DNA of 64,000 nt, taken from Delftia tsuruhatensis NBRC 16741. GTDB taxonomy: Bacteria > Pseudomonadota > Gammaproteobacteria > Burkholderiales > Burkholderiaceae_C. A program made the position numbers and the translations under genes. The notes under the pieces are model-generated. The model did not search any database. It was not told the origin of the DNA and was given only the letters and a program-made list of their open reading frames with translations. Shown here in pieces: positions 21,239 through 29,942 of this stretch. The stretch's first letter is position 1. Each line of letters begins with the position of its first letter. Location of the stretch: the NCBI RefSeq assembly GCF_001571325.1, contig NZ_BCTO01000019.1:62001-126000 (forward strand), read 5' to 3'.

Positions 21239-23686
21239 TCACTCGCTCACGGTCTGCGTCTTGTAGGCCGGGCTGGCCTGGATGGCGCTGTCGGTGAACG
21301 GCAGCTTGAGCCACTGGCGCGCACCGTAGGCCTTGGTGTAGTCCGCATAGTGGGCCGAGGCAGGATCGTCCGACAGCGAGAAGGTCAGGAAGGTATGGGC
21401 CTCCACTCCGGCCGCCGGGAAGCTCACCACCTGCATGTAGCTGTTGCCGTGCGGCTGCCCGTCCATGCTGTAGCCGCCCTGCTCTATCTTGTTTTCCGAG
21501 CAGGTGATGGTGAAGTAGCCCACCTCGCCGCATCCGCCATACAGCGCCGTCTTCTCTCCGCCACGCTGCGAGAACAGCACGGTGCCACGCGCCGCATCCA
21601 TGGCAAAGCCGCTGGCCTGCACGGCCTTCACTGCTTCGGCGAACGCCTTTTGCAGCGCCGCCTTGGCCGTGGGCTTGATGCCGCGCGGCGTGTTGACGGG
21701 GTCGGCCGCATCGAAGGGCACGGCATACAGGTCGGCCGATTTGATCTGGCTGGCCACGCGCTTCCAGAACTCGTCCCAGACATGGGAGCCCCTGGATGCC
21801 GCCGTGCCCGTGCCGTCCCAGGCCTGCAGCGCCGTGCAGGCAGCCGATACGTCCACCGTTTCACCCGCCGAGGACACGGGGCCTGGACAGACCTGGGCCA
21901 ATGCCTCGTCCTTGAAACGCGCGCTGTACACACGGCTGTCCAGCACCATCTGGCGAACGATGTCGCTGGTGGCCAGCTTGCCCGGATAGCCGTCCGTGCC
22001 CGCCAGCCGCTGCAGCGCCATGGTGTGGCCCAGGCGCGTGCGCAGGCTCTGGGCAGAAGAGGTGGAGCCGAAGATGGCCGGATAGCCGGTCAGCGGTGCC
22101 GAGGCATTGGACAGCCAGTAGCTGTCGTTCATGTTGCCCACGTAGTCGCCACGCAGCAGGCTGGGCATGCGTGCCGGGCCGATGGCGCCGGCCTGCACCG
22201 AATCCGCATCCGAGCCCCAGTCGCACTGGCTGCTGCCGCCGGCCAGCACCGGCACCTGGGGCAGCGCCGCGTTGATGGCCGCCGAGGCCGGCGTGGCGCA
22301 GGCCTGCAGCTGCGCGGGCGGCACGTTGGGCACGGCGCCTATGTCGGCATACCAGACCTGGGCGTTGCCGCGTCCCGCAGCGACGGTGTTGACCCAGGGA
22401 ATGGCCGACTCCTCCTTCTGGATGCGGATGAACTCGTCCAGCGACTTGGCCTGGTTCCAGCGCAGCCAGTTGCGGAAGGTGCGGTAGTTGTAGGCGTTGA
22501 TGTCGCGGATGGCGAACACGCTCTGCGTGGTCCAGCCCAGCGCCGGGTCCATGGCGCCCAGGTTGACCACGGGGCCGTGCACGGTCTTGTACAGCGTGCG
22601 CGTGACCTGGTCCTGCCCGCCGGAGGCATTGCGCACGCTCACGGTGATCCTGCTGGCCTGCATGGCCTCGGTCTTGCCGTCGCGCACATAGCGGGTCGGA
22701 TCATTGGGGGCCAGCTGGTACATGAACAGGCCGAAGCGCCGCGCCGTGGACACGGTGTGGCTCCAGGCCACGTCGTTGTTGAAGCCGATCAGCACCATCG
22801 GGATACCCAGGAAGCTGGCGCCACTGACGTCGATCTCGCCCGGAATCGTGAGCTGCGATTGGTAGAAGCGGTCCGGCCCCTTCCAGTACCAGTGCGGATT
22901 GCCGAACAGCACGCTGCTGCCGCCCGTGGCCTGCTGGCCGAAGCCGTACATGTTGCTGCCTATGCCCGTGGTGCCGCCCACCTGCAATGATGGCGCCACC
23001 ACCTGGCCCGGCTTGAGCGCGGCCAGCTGCGTCGCGGCCGACCGGCCCTTCGCCGGCTTGGCCGAGGCCGTTGCCGCCGCAGCCGCTGCAGGTGGCACGG
23101 CATTGGCGATCTGGGCCACGAAATTGCTGTAGCCGCCGGCAAGATTGGCCGTATACATGCGCCGCCAGATGTCCTGGGCCGTGATGGCCTGCACCCAAGG
23201 CTGGCCCGCGCAGGCCGCATTGGTCTTGGCCCCGGCCGGGGTCTCGCGCACCACGCGGTTGTAGCCTGCCACGAAGCCATCGACCAGTTGCTTGAGCTTG
23301 TCGGGCTGGGCCTGGATCATGGCGGCCACGGCGTCATCGGAGACGACATGGCGGAAGAAGAAGTCCGAATCGATGTTGCGCGGCCGGTCGATGGTGCTGT
23401 CATAGACGGCCTGGGCATCGCCGCCGAAGTGGCGCGAACGCTCCCCGCGGTAGGTCAGGAAGGAGTCGGCCATGGTGCACAGGTTGTCCTGCGCCTGGGC
23501 ATAGCCCGCACCATAGCCCAGGCCCGTCCAGTCCTTGGCCTTGATGTGCGGAATGCCCATCTCCGTGCGGCGGATCTCCGCGCTGTACTTGCTGCCGGAG
23601 CCGTCTCCCGAACCGCCGCAGGCCGCCAAGGCGGCCAGGGCTATCAATGACAAGGGTTTCCATCCACTGCGAAGCGCTGGGTGCAT
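21239..23686 (-). CDS. Penicillin-acylase-family (Ntn) amidohydrolase, lipoprotein signal
   Basis: An 815-aa precursor of the S45 penicillin amidase/acyl-homoserine-lactone acylase superfamily, which self-cleaves into alpha and beta chains and hydrolyses amides. The signal peptide ends in a lipobox (LAALAAC, Cys23), so the enzyme is probably membrane-anchored. The predicted autocleavage site is GIG|SN at Ser244, the N-terminal nucleophile, after an Ala-rich spacer. Downstream are GNPHWYWKGPDRFYQ, VAWSHTVSTARRFG and the late MNDSYWLSN segment of the family. ATG 23686 with GGAG was preferred over an upstream start. Substrate unknown: AHLs, other N-acyl compounds or beta-lactams are all possible. 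Confidence 0.85.
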   Translation of the reverse strand: MHPALRSGWKPLSLIALAALAACGGSGDGSGSKYSAEIRRTEMGIPHIKAKDWTGLGYGAGYAQAQDNLCTMADSFLTYRGERSRHFGGDAQAVYDSTIDRPRNIDSDFFFRHVVSDDAVAAMIQAQPDKLKQLVDGFVAGYNRVVRETPAGAKTNAACAGQPWVQAITAQDIWRRMYTANLAGGYSNFVAQIANAVPPAAAAAATASAKPAKGRSAATQLAALKPGQVVAPSLQVGGTTGIGSNMYGFGQQATGGSSVLFGNPHWYWKGPDRFYQSQLTIPGEIDVSGASFLGIPMVLIGFNNDVAWSHTVSTARRFGLFMYQLAPNDPTRYVRDGKTEAMQASRITVSVRNASGGQDQVTRTLYKTVHGPVVNLGAMDPALGWTTQSVFAIRDINAYNYRTFRNWLRWNQAKSLDEFIRIQKEESAIPWVNTVAAGRGNAQVWYADIGAVPNVPPAQLQACATPASAAINAALPQVPVLAGGSSQCDWGSDADSVQAGAIGPARMPSLLRGDYVGNMNDSYWLSNASAPLTGYPAIFGSTSSAQSLRTRLGHTMALQRLAGTDGYPGKLATSDIVRQMVLDSRVYSARFKDEALAQVCPGPVSSAGETVDVSAACTALQAWDGTGTAASRGSHVWDEFWKRVASQIKSADLYAVPFDAADPVNTPRGIKPTAKAALQKAFAEAVKAVQASGFAMDAARGTVLFSQRGGEKTALYGGCGEVGYFTITCSENKIEQGGYSMDGQPHGNSYMQVVSFPAAGVEAHTFLTFSLSDDPASAHYADYTKAYGARQWLKLPFTDSAIQASPAYKTQTVSE

Positions 23687-23862
23687 GCTTTGTCTCCTGG
23701 TGTTATGCGTACACAAAGGCCCCGGTCTGCCACGGGGCCCGCATCAGCATAGGAGCGAGGCAATGCACTGCCTACCCGGCAGTTTCACTAGGAAATGTCT
23801 GATGCCCGACAGTCGATGCGGACAGCCACCCGGCTCTCCATCGGCCGGCACGGGCAGAAGAC

Positions 23863-24342
23863 TCAGGCGGCAGATTCAGCCAGCTGGCTCAGCGCCGCCG
23901 TCATGCGCCGGTCGATCTTGCGGCTGAGCACCACCGAGGTATAGGTCTGCTGTATGCCGTCGATCAGGCCTATGCGGTCCAGCAGCGCGTCGAGCTTTTC
24001 GTTGCTCTCGCAGCGCACGAACACCATGTAGTCGTACTGGCCGCTGACGGCGGAGACCTCCTCGACTTCGGTGAAACGGTTGAGCGCCTGCATCACCGAA
24101 GTGGCCGTCTTGGGCTGCACGCGAATGCCGCAGTACGCACGCACCGCAGACTGCTCCACGCGCGCACCCAGGCGAACGCCGTATCCGGCGATCACGCCTT
24201 CCTGCTCCAGCCGGGCAATGCGGGCCACCACCGTCGTGCGCGCCAGATTCATCTGCCGGGCCAGATGCGCGGTGGAAGCCCGCGCATTGGTCTGCAGCAG
24301 GCGCAGCAGTTGGCGGTCGGTTTCATCAAGACGGTATTCCAT
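23863..24342 (-). CDS. Lrp/AsnC-family transcriptional regulator
   Basis: A 159-aa regulator. The N-terminal helix-turn-helix (LDETDRQLLRLLQTNAR..., about 5-55, with ARTTVVARIARLEQEGVI) is followed by the RAM/AsnC ligand-binding domain (about 66-145, VSAVSGQYDYMVFVRCES). It lies upstream of the acylase on the same strand with a 176-bp gap, so it might control that gene; equally it could act divergently on the 700-bp region above. Start ATG 24342 gives the standard N-terminus MEYRLDETD. Confidence 0.9.
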   Translation of the reverse strand: MEYRLDETDRQLLRLLQTNARASTAHLARQMNLARTTVVARIARLEQEGVIAGYGVRLGARVEQSAVRAYCGIRVQPKTATSVMQALNRFTEVEEVSAVSGQYDYMVFVRCESNEKLDALLDRIGLIDGIQQTYTSVVLSRKIDRRMTAALSQLAESAA

Positions 24343-25045
24343 GCAGCTCCCTGGACGTCAACGGCAAGAGCCAATGGCTGCGGCTCGGACGTGTTCAACA
24401 TTTCGGCAGATATATCCACCAATCCGGCAATTCTATGCGCTGCAAATCGTCGCTTTCATCAACAAGATCCTCGTTTCATCCGAAACCGCCGCATCTGGAG
24501 TGCTTCCCCATCCCGCATCGCCCAGCAGCGACGGCACATGGGCACCACCAGGCAAGAGTAATGGCTATCAGAAACAAAAGTAACAAATTACAAATCCCCC
24601 GACACACCCCGATGCTCCGCCGCTGCATGTCACCCGGCTGGGATCTCGCATAAATACTTAGCATGCATCCCATCCTTCCTTTGGCGACGCTGCTCCGCGG
24701 GCAGGGCTGCCGCCTGCGGCCGTATTGGCCGGGCTCGATGGAACACGGCAAACCGCTTGGGAAGGCGCAGCACGCATGATGGATCAGTACTTGCAAATAC
24801 ATGCATTTCCGCTAGATTGGCCCCGCAGGCGTAAATTTTGTGAACTCAAGTTACCCCGCATCCGTCGGCTTCCGACGCATGGCCTGCCCGCAGTTACGCG
24901 GCTTGCCGCAGCACGCCAAAGGAGGGTTTTCCGATTTTCCGCTGCCCGCCGGACCGCTCGTTCCCCATGACAAGGGCATGCCCGGCATGCCCGACGAACG
25001 CGCGCAGTGTCCGGTGCCTCCATTCAGTCTCCACAGGGGAGACAT
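24343..25045. other. Long intergenic region between Lrp regulator and diguanylate cyclase
   Basis: About 700 bp without a convincing gene. Open frames here lack coding-like composition. There is AT-rich sequence around 24560-24600 and 24640-24665 (ATAAATACTTAGCATGCAT), consistent with promoter DNA. No tRNA, riboswitch core or transposon end was recognised. Confidence 0.4.
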
Positions 25046-26533
25046 ATGTCATATCGCGCCGTATCTGGAGATCCGTGGATTTCACAAGCTGCAACGCCCT
25101 GGCGGGACAGCTTTGTGCTGGGCGGGGTGCTGTTTCTGTGCTCGGCCGTGGCGCTGGGCCTGCGCTCTCCGGGGCATCTGTCATCTCTGTGGCTGTCCAA
25201 CGCCCTGCTCCTGGGCTGGATGCTGCGCAGCCCCGCCTACAGCCATAGACACTGCTGGACGGCGGCCGCCGTGGCCATGGCGTTGGCCGAATGGTTGTCG
25301 GGCAGCCCGCTTGACCAGACCCTGTGGCTGACTTTCGCCGATCTGGCAGCCGTGGCCTGCGGCTGGGTGATGATGCGGCGCCTGCCGCTGCGGGTGCGGC
25401 AGATGCGCTCCCCCTCATCGGTGCTGCACCTGGTGATGTGCAGCCTGCTTGTGAGCGTGGTCGGCGCCGTGCTGGGCTCGGTGGGCATGCACCAGCTGAT
25501 GCATTGGCCCTGGCAGCCCATGATGGCCATGTGGTTCAGCAGCGAGCTGATGCACATGACCCTGTTGCTGCCCGTTCTGTTGAGCTTTCCCGCAAGCCTG
25601 GAGCCGCTGTCCTGGCGTGGCCAGCCGTTCAGGCAGATCGTGCAGGCCCTGCTGCCGCTGTTGGCCCTGGTGATCTCCGAGGCCATTGCCATCTACCTGG
25701 GCGGGCCGGGCGCGCTGTCCCTGAGCATGCCGGCCATGCTGCTGTGTGCCATGCGCTACCGGCTGTTCGTGGTCGCCCTGCTCAACCTCGCCAGCTGTGC
25801 CATCAAGCTGGCCACGTTTTCAGATGTACTGCTCACCTCGCCCAGTTCCGAACTGGAGACCACGTTCTCGTTCCGCCTGGGCCTGGCCATGCTGTCCATA
25901 GGCCCGCTGGCCGTGGCCTGCACGCTCATGGCCTTCAAGGACATGCTCAGCAAACTGCGCCATGCAGTGAACCACGATGCGCTGACTGGCCTGCTGGCAC
26001 GCACCAGCTTTCTGGAGCGCGCTCAGCGCACGCTGGAGCGCCTGCAGCGCGAGCACCAGTCGGGCGCCATGCTGATGCTGGACCTGGATCACTTCAAGCA
26101 CACCAACGACCGCCACGGCCATGCCGCTGGCGACCGGGTGCTGCAGGAAGTCTCGGCCCGCCTGTCGCAGGCGCTGCGCCCGCATGAACTCATAGGCCGC
26201 CTGGGCGGCGAGGAATTTGCCGTGCTGCTGCCTGGCGCCGACTGCACCACGGCCAGCGCCGTGGCCCAGCGGCTGTGCGAAGCCACGCGCGAAATCCGCA
26301 TCGAGACAAGCGATGGCGCAACCATCTGCCCCACGCTGAGCATTGGCATCGCCTGCACGAACATGGCCCAGCCTCCGCTGGGTTTGAGCGCCTTGCTGCG
26401 CACGGCCGACACGGCGCTGTACCAGGCCAAGGCCAGCGGCCGGGACCGGTATTTCGTGGCGGGCGAGCGGCCGGGCGAGGCCGGTACACCGGCCTTTGCC
26501 TGCGAGCATTCCGGGGGCGCCAAGGCGGCCTGA
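25046..26533 (+). CDS. MASE1-type membrane sensor diguanylate cyclase
   Basis: A 495-aa protein with about eight hydrophobic helices over residues 15-300 (for example FVLGGVLFLCSAVALGL, LHLVMCSLLVSVVGAVLGSVG, LLALVISEAIAIYLGG), resembling a MASE1 integral-membrane sensor. A GGDEF domain (about 320-480) carries LDLDHFKHTNDRHGH and GGEEF at 387-391. At the usual inhibitory-site position the sequence is RPHE, not RxxD, so feedback inhibition may be lost. Start ATG 25046 has AGGGGAGA upstream; an earlier in-frame codon lacks one. Expected role: make c-di-GMP in response to an unknown membrane or cytosolic signal. Confidence 0.88.
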   Translation: MSYRAVSGDPWISQAATPWRDSFVLGGVLFLCSAVALGLRSPGHLSSLWLSNALLLGWMLRSPAYSHRHCWTAAAVAMALAEWLSGSPLDQTLWLTFADLAAVACGWVMMRRLPLRVRQMRSPSSVLHLVMCSLLVSVVGAVLGSVGMHQLMHWPWQPMMAMWFSSELMHMTLLLPVLLSFPASLEPLSWRGQPFRQIVQALLPLLALVISEAIAIYLGGPGALSLSMPAMLLCAMRYRLFVVALLNLASCAIKLATFSDVLLTSPSSELETTFSFRLGLAMLSIGPLAVACTLMAFKDMLSKLRHAVNHDALTGLLARTSFLERAQRTLERLQREHQSGAMLMLDLDHFKHTNDRHGHAAGDRVLQEVSARLSQALRPHELIGRLGGEEFAVLLPGADCTTASAVAQRLCEATREIRIETSDGATICPTLSIGIACTNMAQPPLGLSALLRTADTALYQAKASGRDRYFVAGERPGEAGTPAFACEHSGGAKAA

Positions 26534-26565
26534 CACCAGGCGCCGCCTCGGCGTTTTGCCCGCGC

Positions 26566-28386
26566 TCAGCGCAGGCGGCGGGCGCCGTTTCCTTCGTCGA
26601 GCTTGAAGCCCGCCACGGCCTGGGCCAGCTGCAAGGCCTGTTGCTGCAGCGATTGCGCAGCCGCCGTGACCTCTTCCACCAGGGCGGCGTTCTGCTGCGT
26701 GACCTGGTCCATCTGTCCAATGGCGCTACCCACCTCGGCAATGCCACGGCTTTGCTCCTGGCTGGCATTGCTGATCTCGGCCACCAGCGTACTGAGCTTG
26801 CGCACGCCGTCCACGGCCTGGTCGATGGTGGTGCCCGCATTGCGCACCAGCCGGCTGCCCGTGTCGATCTGGCCCACGGAATCGTCGATCAGCGCCTTGA
26901 TCTCCCGCGCCGCCGTGGCGCTGCGCTGGGCCAGCGTGCGCACCTCGCTGGCGACCACCGCAAAGCCACGGCCCTGCTCGCCGGCACGGGCCGCTTCGAC
27001 GGCAGCATTGAGCGCGAGGATGTTGGTCTGGAAGGCGATGGAGTCGATCACGCCGATGATGCTTTCGATCTTGCGTGCCGACGCCTCGATGCCACCCATG
27101 GTCTGCACCACCTGGCCCACGGCCTCACCGCCCTGCGTGGCGATCTGCGAGGCGCTGGTGGCCAGCTCGCTGGCCTGGCGGGCATTGGCCGCGTTTTGCT
27201 GCACGGTTGCCGTGATCTGCTCCATGGCGGCTGCCGTCTGCTCCAGCGAGCTGGCCTGCTGCTCGGTGCGTGACGACAGGTCCTGGTTGCCGCCCGCGAT
27301 CTCGGCCGACGCCATGCGCACCGATTCCGACGATTCGCGAATGCGCAGCAGCACCGTGGCGATCTTGTCCACGAACTGATTGAAGGACTGGCCGATCTGC
27401 GCCAGTTCGTCCCGGCCTGCCGCCGTGAGGCGGCGGGTCAGATCGCCCTCGCCGGAAGCAATGTCCTGCAATGCATCGCGTGCCACGGCCAGGCGCATGA
27501 GCATCCGGCGCAGCACCACGGTCAACAGCACGGCCGTACCCAGCACGGAAAGCGCGGTGATGAAGGCGGCCACCTGCAGCAGCGCGCTTACGGAATGCGT
27601 GGCCTGTGCGCGGTCGATCACCACGGCCAGCGTCCAGGGCGTGCCCTCCACCTTGGCGGCATAGACCATCTGCGGCTCTCCATCGAGCACCAGGTCGGCA
27701 CGTCCGCCCTGCTCGGCCAGGCGCTTGATCAGGGCCGCATCGAGCTCCGGTGCAATCGCCGAAGCGGGCTTGAGCGCCAGCTCGGGCCTGGCGTAGGCCA
27801 GCAGACGGCCTTCGCCGTCCATCAGAAAGGCGAAGCTCTTTTCCTGGGGGCGTATGGCCGCCACTTTCCTGGACATGGCCGCCAGCCGCACATCGGTGCC
27901 GACGACGGCCGTGATCGCGCCCGAGGCCCCGACCGGATCGACAAAGCTGATCGTCAGCTCACCCGTGCTGGCGTCCACGTAGGCTGGCGTGACGCCCGGA
28001 CGGCCTTCCCGCACGGCCTGCTTGAACCAGTCGCGCTGGGTGCCGTCGTAGTTCTCCGGCATGGGATGGGTGAACACGGCACGCTTGTCCGCATGCACGA
28101 AGTAGGCGTCATCGAAGCCGCCGGCCTGCTGGCCTGCCAGCAGGAAAGGAATCGGGTCCGGCTGTTGCACCGCCGTTTTCAGCGAGCCGGTGATGCGCTG
28201 CTTGTCCTGGACCCAGTCGGTCAATGCGGCTGCATGGGCCTGCGTGAGCTGGCCGATGTTTTCGTCGATGCCGGACAGCGTGCTGCCGCGCGCCGTCCAG
28301 AAGGTGGCCATGGACAGCGCGAACAGCGCGGCCACTGTGATTGCCACGCAGATGAGGATCAGGCGGGCACGAAGTGTTTGAAACAT
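26566..28386 (-). CDS. Methyl-accepting chemotaxis protein (dCache-like sensor)
   Basis: A 606-aa chemoreceptor. Transmembrane helix 1 (about 7-30), a large periplasmic Cache-type ligand domain (35-270; [32 protein letters not shown]), transmembrane helix 2 near 275-297, HAMP, and the signalling coiled coil with the hairpin tip [23 protein letters not shown] 28386 ([11 protein letters not shown]) gives the first membrane helix directly; the frame is open about 70 codons further upstream without plausible start features. It is convergent with the cyclase gene. Ligand unknown; dCache receptors often bind amino acids or carboxylates. Confidence 0.93.
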   Translation of the reverse strand: MFQTLRARLILICVAITVAALFALSMATFWTARGSTLSGIDENIGQLTQAHAAALTDWVQDKQRITGSLKTAVQQPDPIPFLLAGQQAGGFDDAYFVHADKRAVFTHPMPENYDGTQRDWFKQAVREGRPGVTPAYVDASTGELTISFVDPVGASGAITAVVGTDVRLAAMSRKVAAIRPQEKSFAFLMDGEGRLLAYARPELALKPASAIAPELDAALIKRLAEQGGRADLVLDGEPQMVYAAKVEGTPWTLAVVIDRAQATHSVSALLQVAAFITALSVLGTAVLLTVVLRRMLMRLAVARDALQDIASGEGDLTRRLTAAGRDELAQIGQSFNQFVDKIATVLLRIRESSESVRMASAEIAGGNQDLSSRTEQQASSLEQTAAAMEQITATVQQNAANARQASELATSASQIATQGGEAVGQVVQTMGGIEASARKIESIIGVIDSIAFQTNILALNAAVEAARAGEQGRGFAVVASEVRTLAQRSATAAREIKALIDDSVGQIDTGSRLVRNAGTTIDQAVDGVRKLSTLVAEISNASQEQSRGIAEVGSAIGQMDQVTQQNAALVEEVTAAAQSLQQQALQLAQAVAGFKLDEGNGARRLR

Positions 28387-28591
28387 GATGCGTAGTAAAG
28401 GCAAAAACGAGGGCTGTGGATGCCCACCGAGCCTATCCGAGACACACCGGCCGCCAGAGCTCAAAGAGTGCGTACTTGCCCTTGCAATTGCACGCTTCCT
28501 GGCTGCAGGTGATCCGCTGCCCCCTTCGAGCAAGCAGCGCTTTGCTCGCAACGCCATCGGGGCCTGAGTCGTCAGGTTTTTGCAAGTTATC

Positions 28592-28669
28592 GTCACATCC
28601 TGGACGGATGCATGCTATAGTGTCAATTTGTAACACAGACATTTCCCGCCCTGCAGGCGGGATCTTTTT
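28592..28669 (+). ncRNA. Possible very short transcript: promoter plus intrinsic terminator
   Basis: TATAGT at 28616-28621 (preceded by TGC, an extended -10) lies 18 bp after GTCACA (28592-28597). A strong intrinsic terminator follows within 25 bp: TCCCGCC (28644-28650) / GGCGGGA (28656-28662), then a T run at 28665-28669. Initiation near 28628 would give an RNA of only about 40 nt, or an attenuated leader of the downstream 42-aa gene. It is not matched to a known RNA family. Confidence 0.35.
28644..28669 (+). terminator. Intrinsic terminator
   Basis: A 7-bp perfect GC stem with loop CTGCA, followed by TCTTTTT on the plus strand. The only gene ending nearby (the chemoreceptor) runs the other way and starts here, so the terminator has no annotated upstream plus-strand gene. 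Confidence 0.7.
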
Positions 28670-28904
28670 GTCGCAAACGCCAGTGCCTTGCACCAGGGTC
28701 CTGCCGTTTGCGCCGCGCACCCTGTGTTTTTCCCTCCCTCATATTTTTGGGGTGCACCATGCGGCCTTTTCTTGCCCTTCCTGGACTGCCATGGATCCAT
28801 GAAGGCCCCTGACCAGGATCGGCAGGGAGCAGGATACAAAATGTTTCATCTTGATGCAAAGATGCCGATAAGCAGGCAGACCTGTCATTCAAGGGGAGAG
28901 AAAC

Positions 28905-29033
28905 ATGAAGCGATGCATCATCAAAGTGGCCGGCGCCTGCTACACGGCCCTGTTTCCCAGCACCTGCGCAGCGGTGGCAGATGCGATGACCCGGTTTCCA
29001 TACGCCACAAAAATCAGCGTCAGACTCGCCTAG
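28905..29033 (+). CDS. Small protein, 42 aa, unknown function
   Basis: ATG 28905 follows AAGGGGAGAGAAAC, one of the better ribosome sites in the window, and the frame runs to TAG 29033. The product starts MKRCIIKVAGACYTALF and ends KISVRLA. It has three cysteines (4, 12, 21) and a moderately hydrophobic N-terminal half with two early basic residues, so it could be a short secreted or membrane-associated peptide. No family is recognised. It is placed between an orphan terminator and the H-NS-like gene. Confidence rests on the ribosome site and composition only. Confidence 0.45.
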   Translation: MKRCIIKVAGACYTALFPSTCAAVADAMTRFPYATKISVRLA

Positions 29034-29180
29034 ACTCAGGCAACATGGGAACCTGTTCTCAAACAGGCTCTCTGACAATACGCCTGTCGTCATCCGGGTG
29101 TTGCGCGGCAGTGTAGGCTCACTTTGCCAAAAGCTCTCCCGGATTCCTTTATATTGGCAGATCAACATTCATTGATATAC

Positions 29181-29474
29181 ATGACCACAGACTACAAGAC
29201 ACTGCTGCAGCAGAAAGCCCAGCTCGAAGCCCAGATCGCCGAAGTGCTCAAGACCGAAAAGTCCGGAGCCATTGCCCAGGTGCGCACCATCATCGACCAA
29301 TACGGATTGACCGAGGCCGATGTCTTTCCCTCGTCCAAAGCCAAGACTGGCGCTGGTTTCCGCGTGGTCGGCGTTCCCAAGTACCGCGATCCCGCCACCG
29401 GTGCGACCTGGACCGGCCGCGGCAAGCAGCCCCGCTGGATTGAAGGCAAGGACCGCACTCCCTTCGCCATATGA
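29181..29474 (+). CDS. H-NS/Bv3F-family nucleoid protein
   Basis: A 97-aa H-NS-like DNA-binding protein. The N-terminal oligomerisation helix (about 3-45, LLQQKAQLEAQIAEVLKTEK) is followed by the C-terminal core KYRDPATGATWTGRGKQPRWI, with the GRG/QPRW-type AT-hook-like motif seen in betaproteobacterial H-NS paralogues. Start ATG 29181 (MTTDYKTLL) lacks a strong ribosome site; an upstream codon would add 19 residues not typical of the family. An intrinsic terminator follows at 29520-29541. H-NS-type proteins silence AT-rich acquired DNA; the target here is unknown. Confidence 0.9.
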   Translation: MTTDYKTLLQQKAQLEAQIAEVLKTEKSGAIAQVRTIIDQYGLTEADVFPSSKAKTGAGFRVVGVPKYRDPATGATWTGRGKQPRWIEGKDRTPFAI

Positions 29475-29519
29475 GATGCGGCCTGCCACGCCCTCCGGCA
29501 GCCACTAAGCTGCGACAGA

Positions 29520-29541
29520 GCCCGCCAAGTGCGGGCTTTTT
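29520..29541 (+). terminator. Intrinsic terminator after H-NS-like gene
   Basis: GCCCGC (29520-29525), loop CAAGT, GCGGGC (29531-29536) and five T residues on the plus strand. Confidence 0.8.
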
Positions 29542-29906
29542 GTTGCCAGAAGCAAGGGGTTAACCCTATTGCCCAGAAGTTACAAATTCTTCAATGTAGT
29601 GCCGATGCGTGAGCCGAAAGGTGCCTGCATGTTTCGGTACCCAAGCAATCACAACAAGGGAAACAGCAGGTATCGCACAGGGAACTGTCCTACACCTGCA
29701 CTCTCCAAAATCATGATGCCCATGTCATTGCAGCACCCGCAAGCCATGGGCATCCCGTCACGCAACGGCAAGGCCCCAACGGCCACTGGAGCAATCCGCC
29801 ACCACCACGAACCATTTTCCAGCCGAGCCAGGGAGACTATCTCCTCCCTCCCCTCTCACTGACTTACCCTGGCAGGCCCGCAAGGGCCACGGCTTTTCTC
29901 TGCAAC
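29542..29906 (+). other. Intergenic region possibly holding an unannotated transcript
   Basis: No confident gene. A 77-codon frame from ATG 29629 (MFRYPSNHNKGN...) has AAAGGTG before it but unconvincing composition. CCGAAA (29613-29618) can pair with TTTCGG (29631-29636). A strong plus-strand terminator at 29907-29933 closes the region although the H-NS gene already has its own, so an extra plus-strand RNA or small gene is likely somewhere here. Confidence 0.3.
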
Positions 29907-29933
29907 AGGACCGCCCCCGGCGGTCCTTTTTTT
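29907..29933 (+). terminator. Intrinsic terminator facing the chemoreceptor 3' end
   Basis: AGGACCGCC (29907-29915) and GGCGGTCCT (29919-29927) form a perfect 9-bp stem with a 3-nt loop and T residues through 29933 on the plus strand. The minus-strand flank is not T-rich, so it does not look like the chemoreceptor's own terminator. Confidence 0.8.
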
Positions 29934-29942
29934 CTGCACGCG

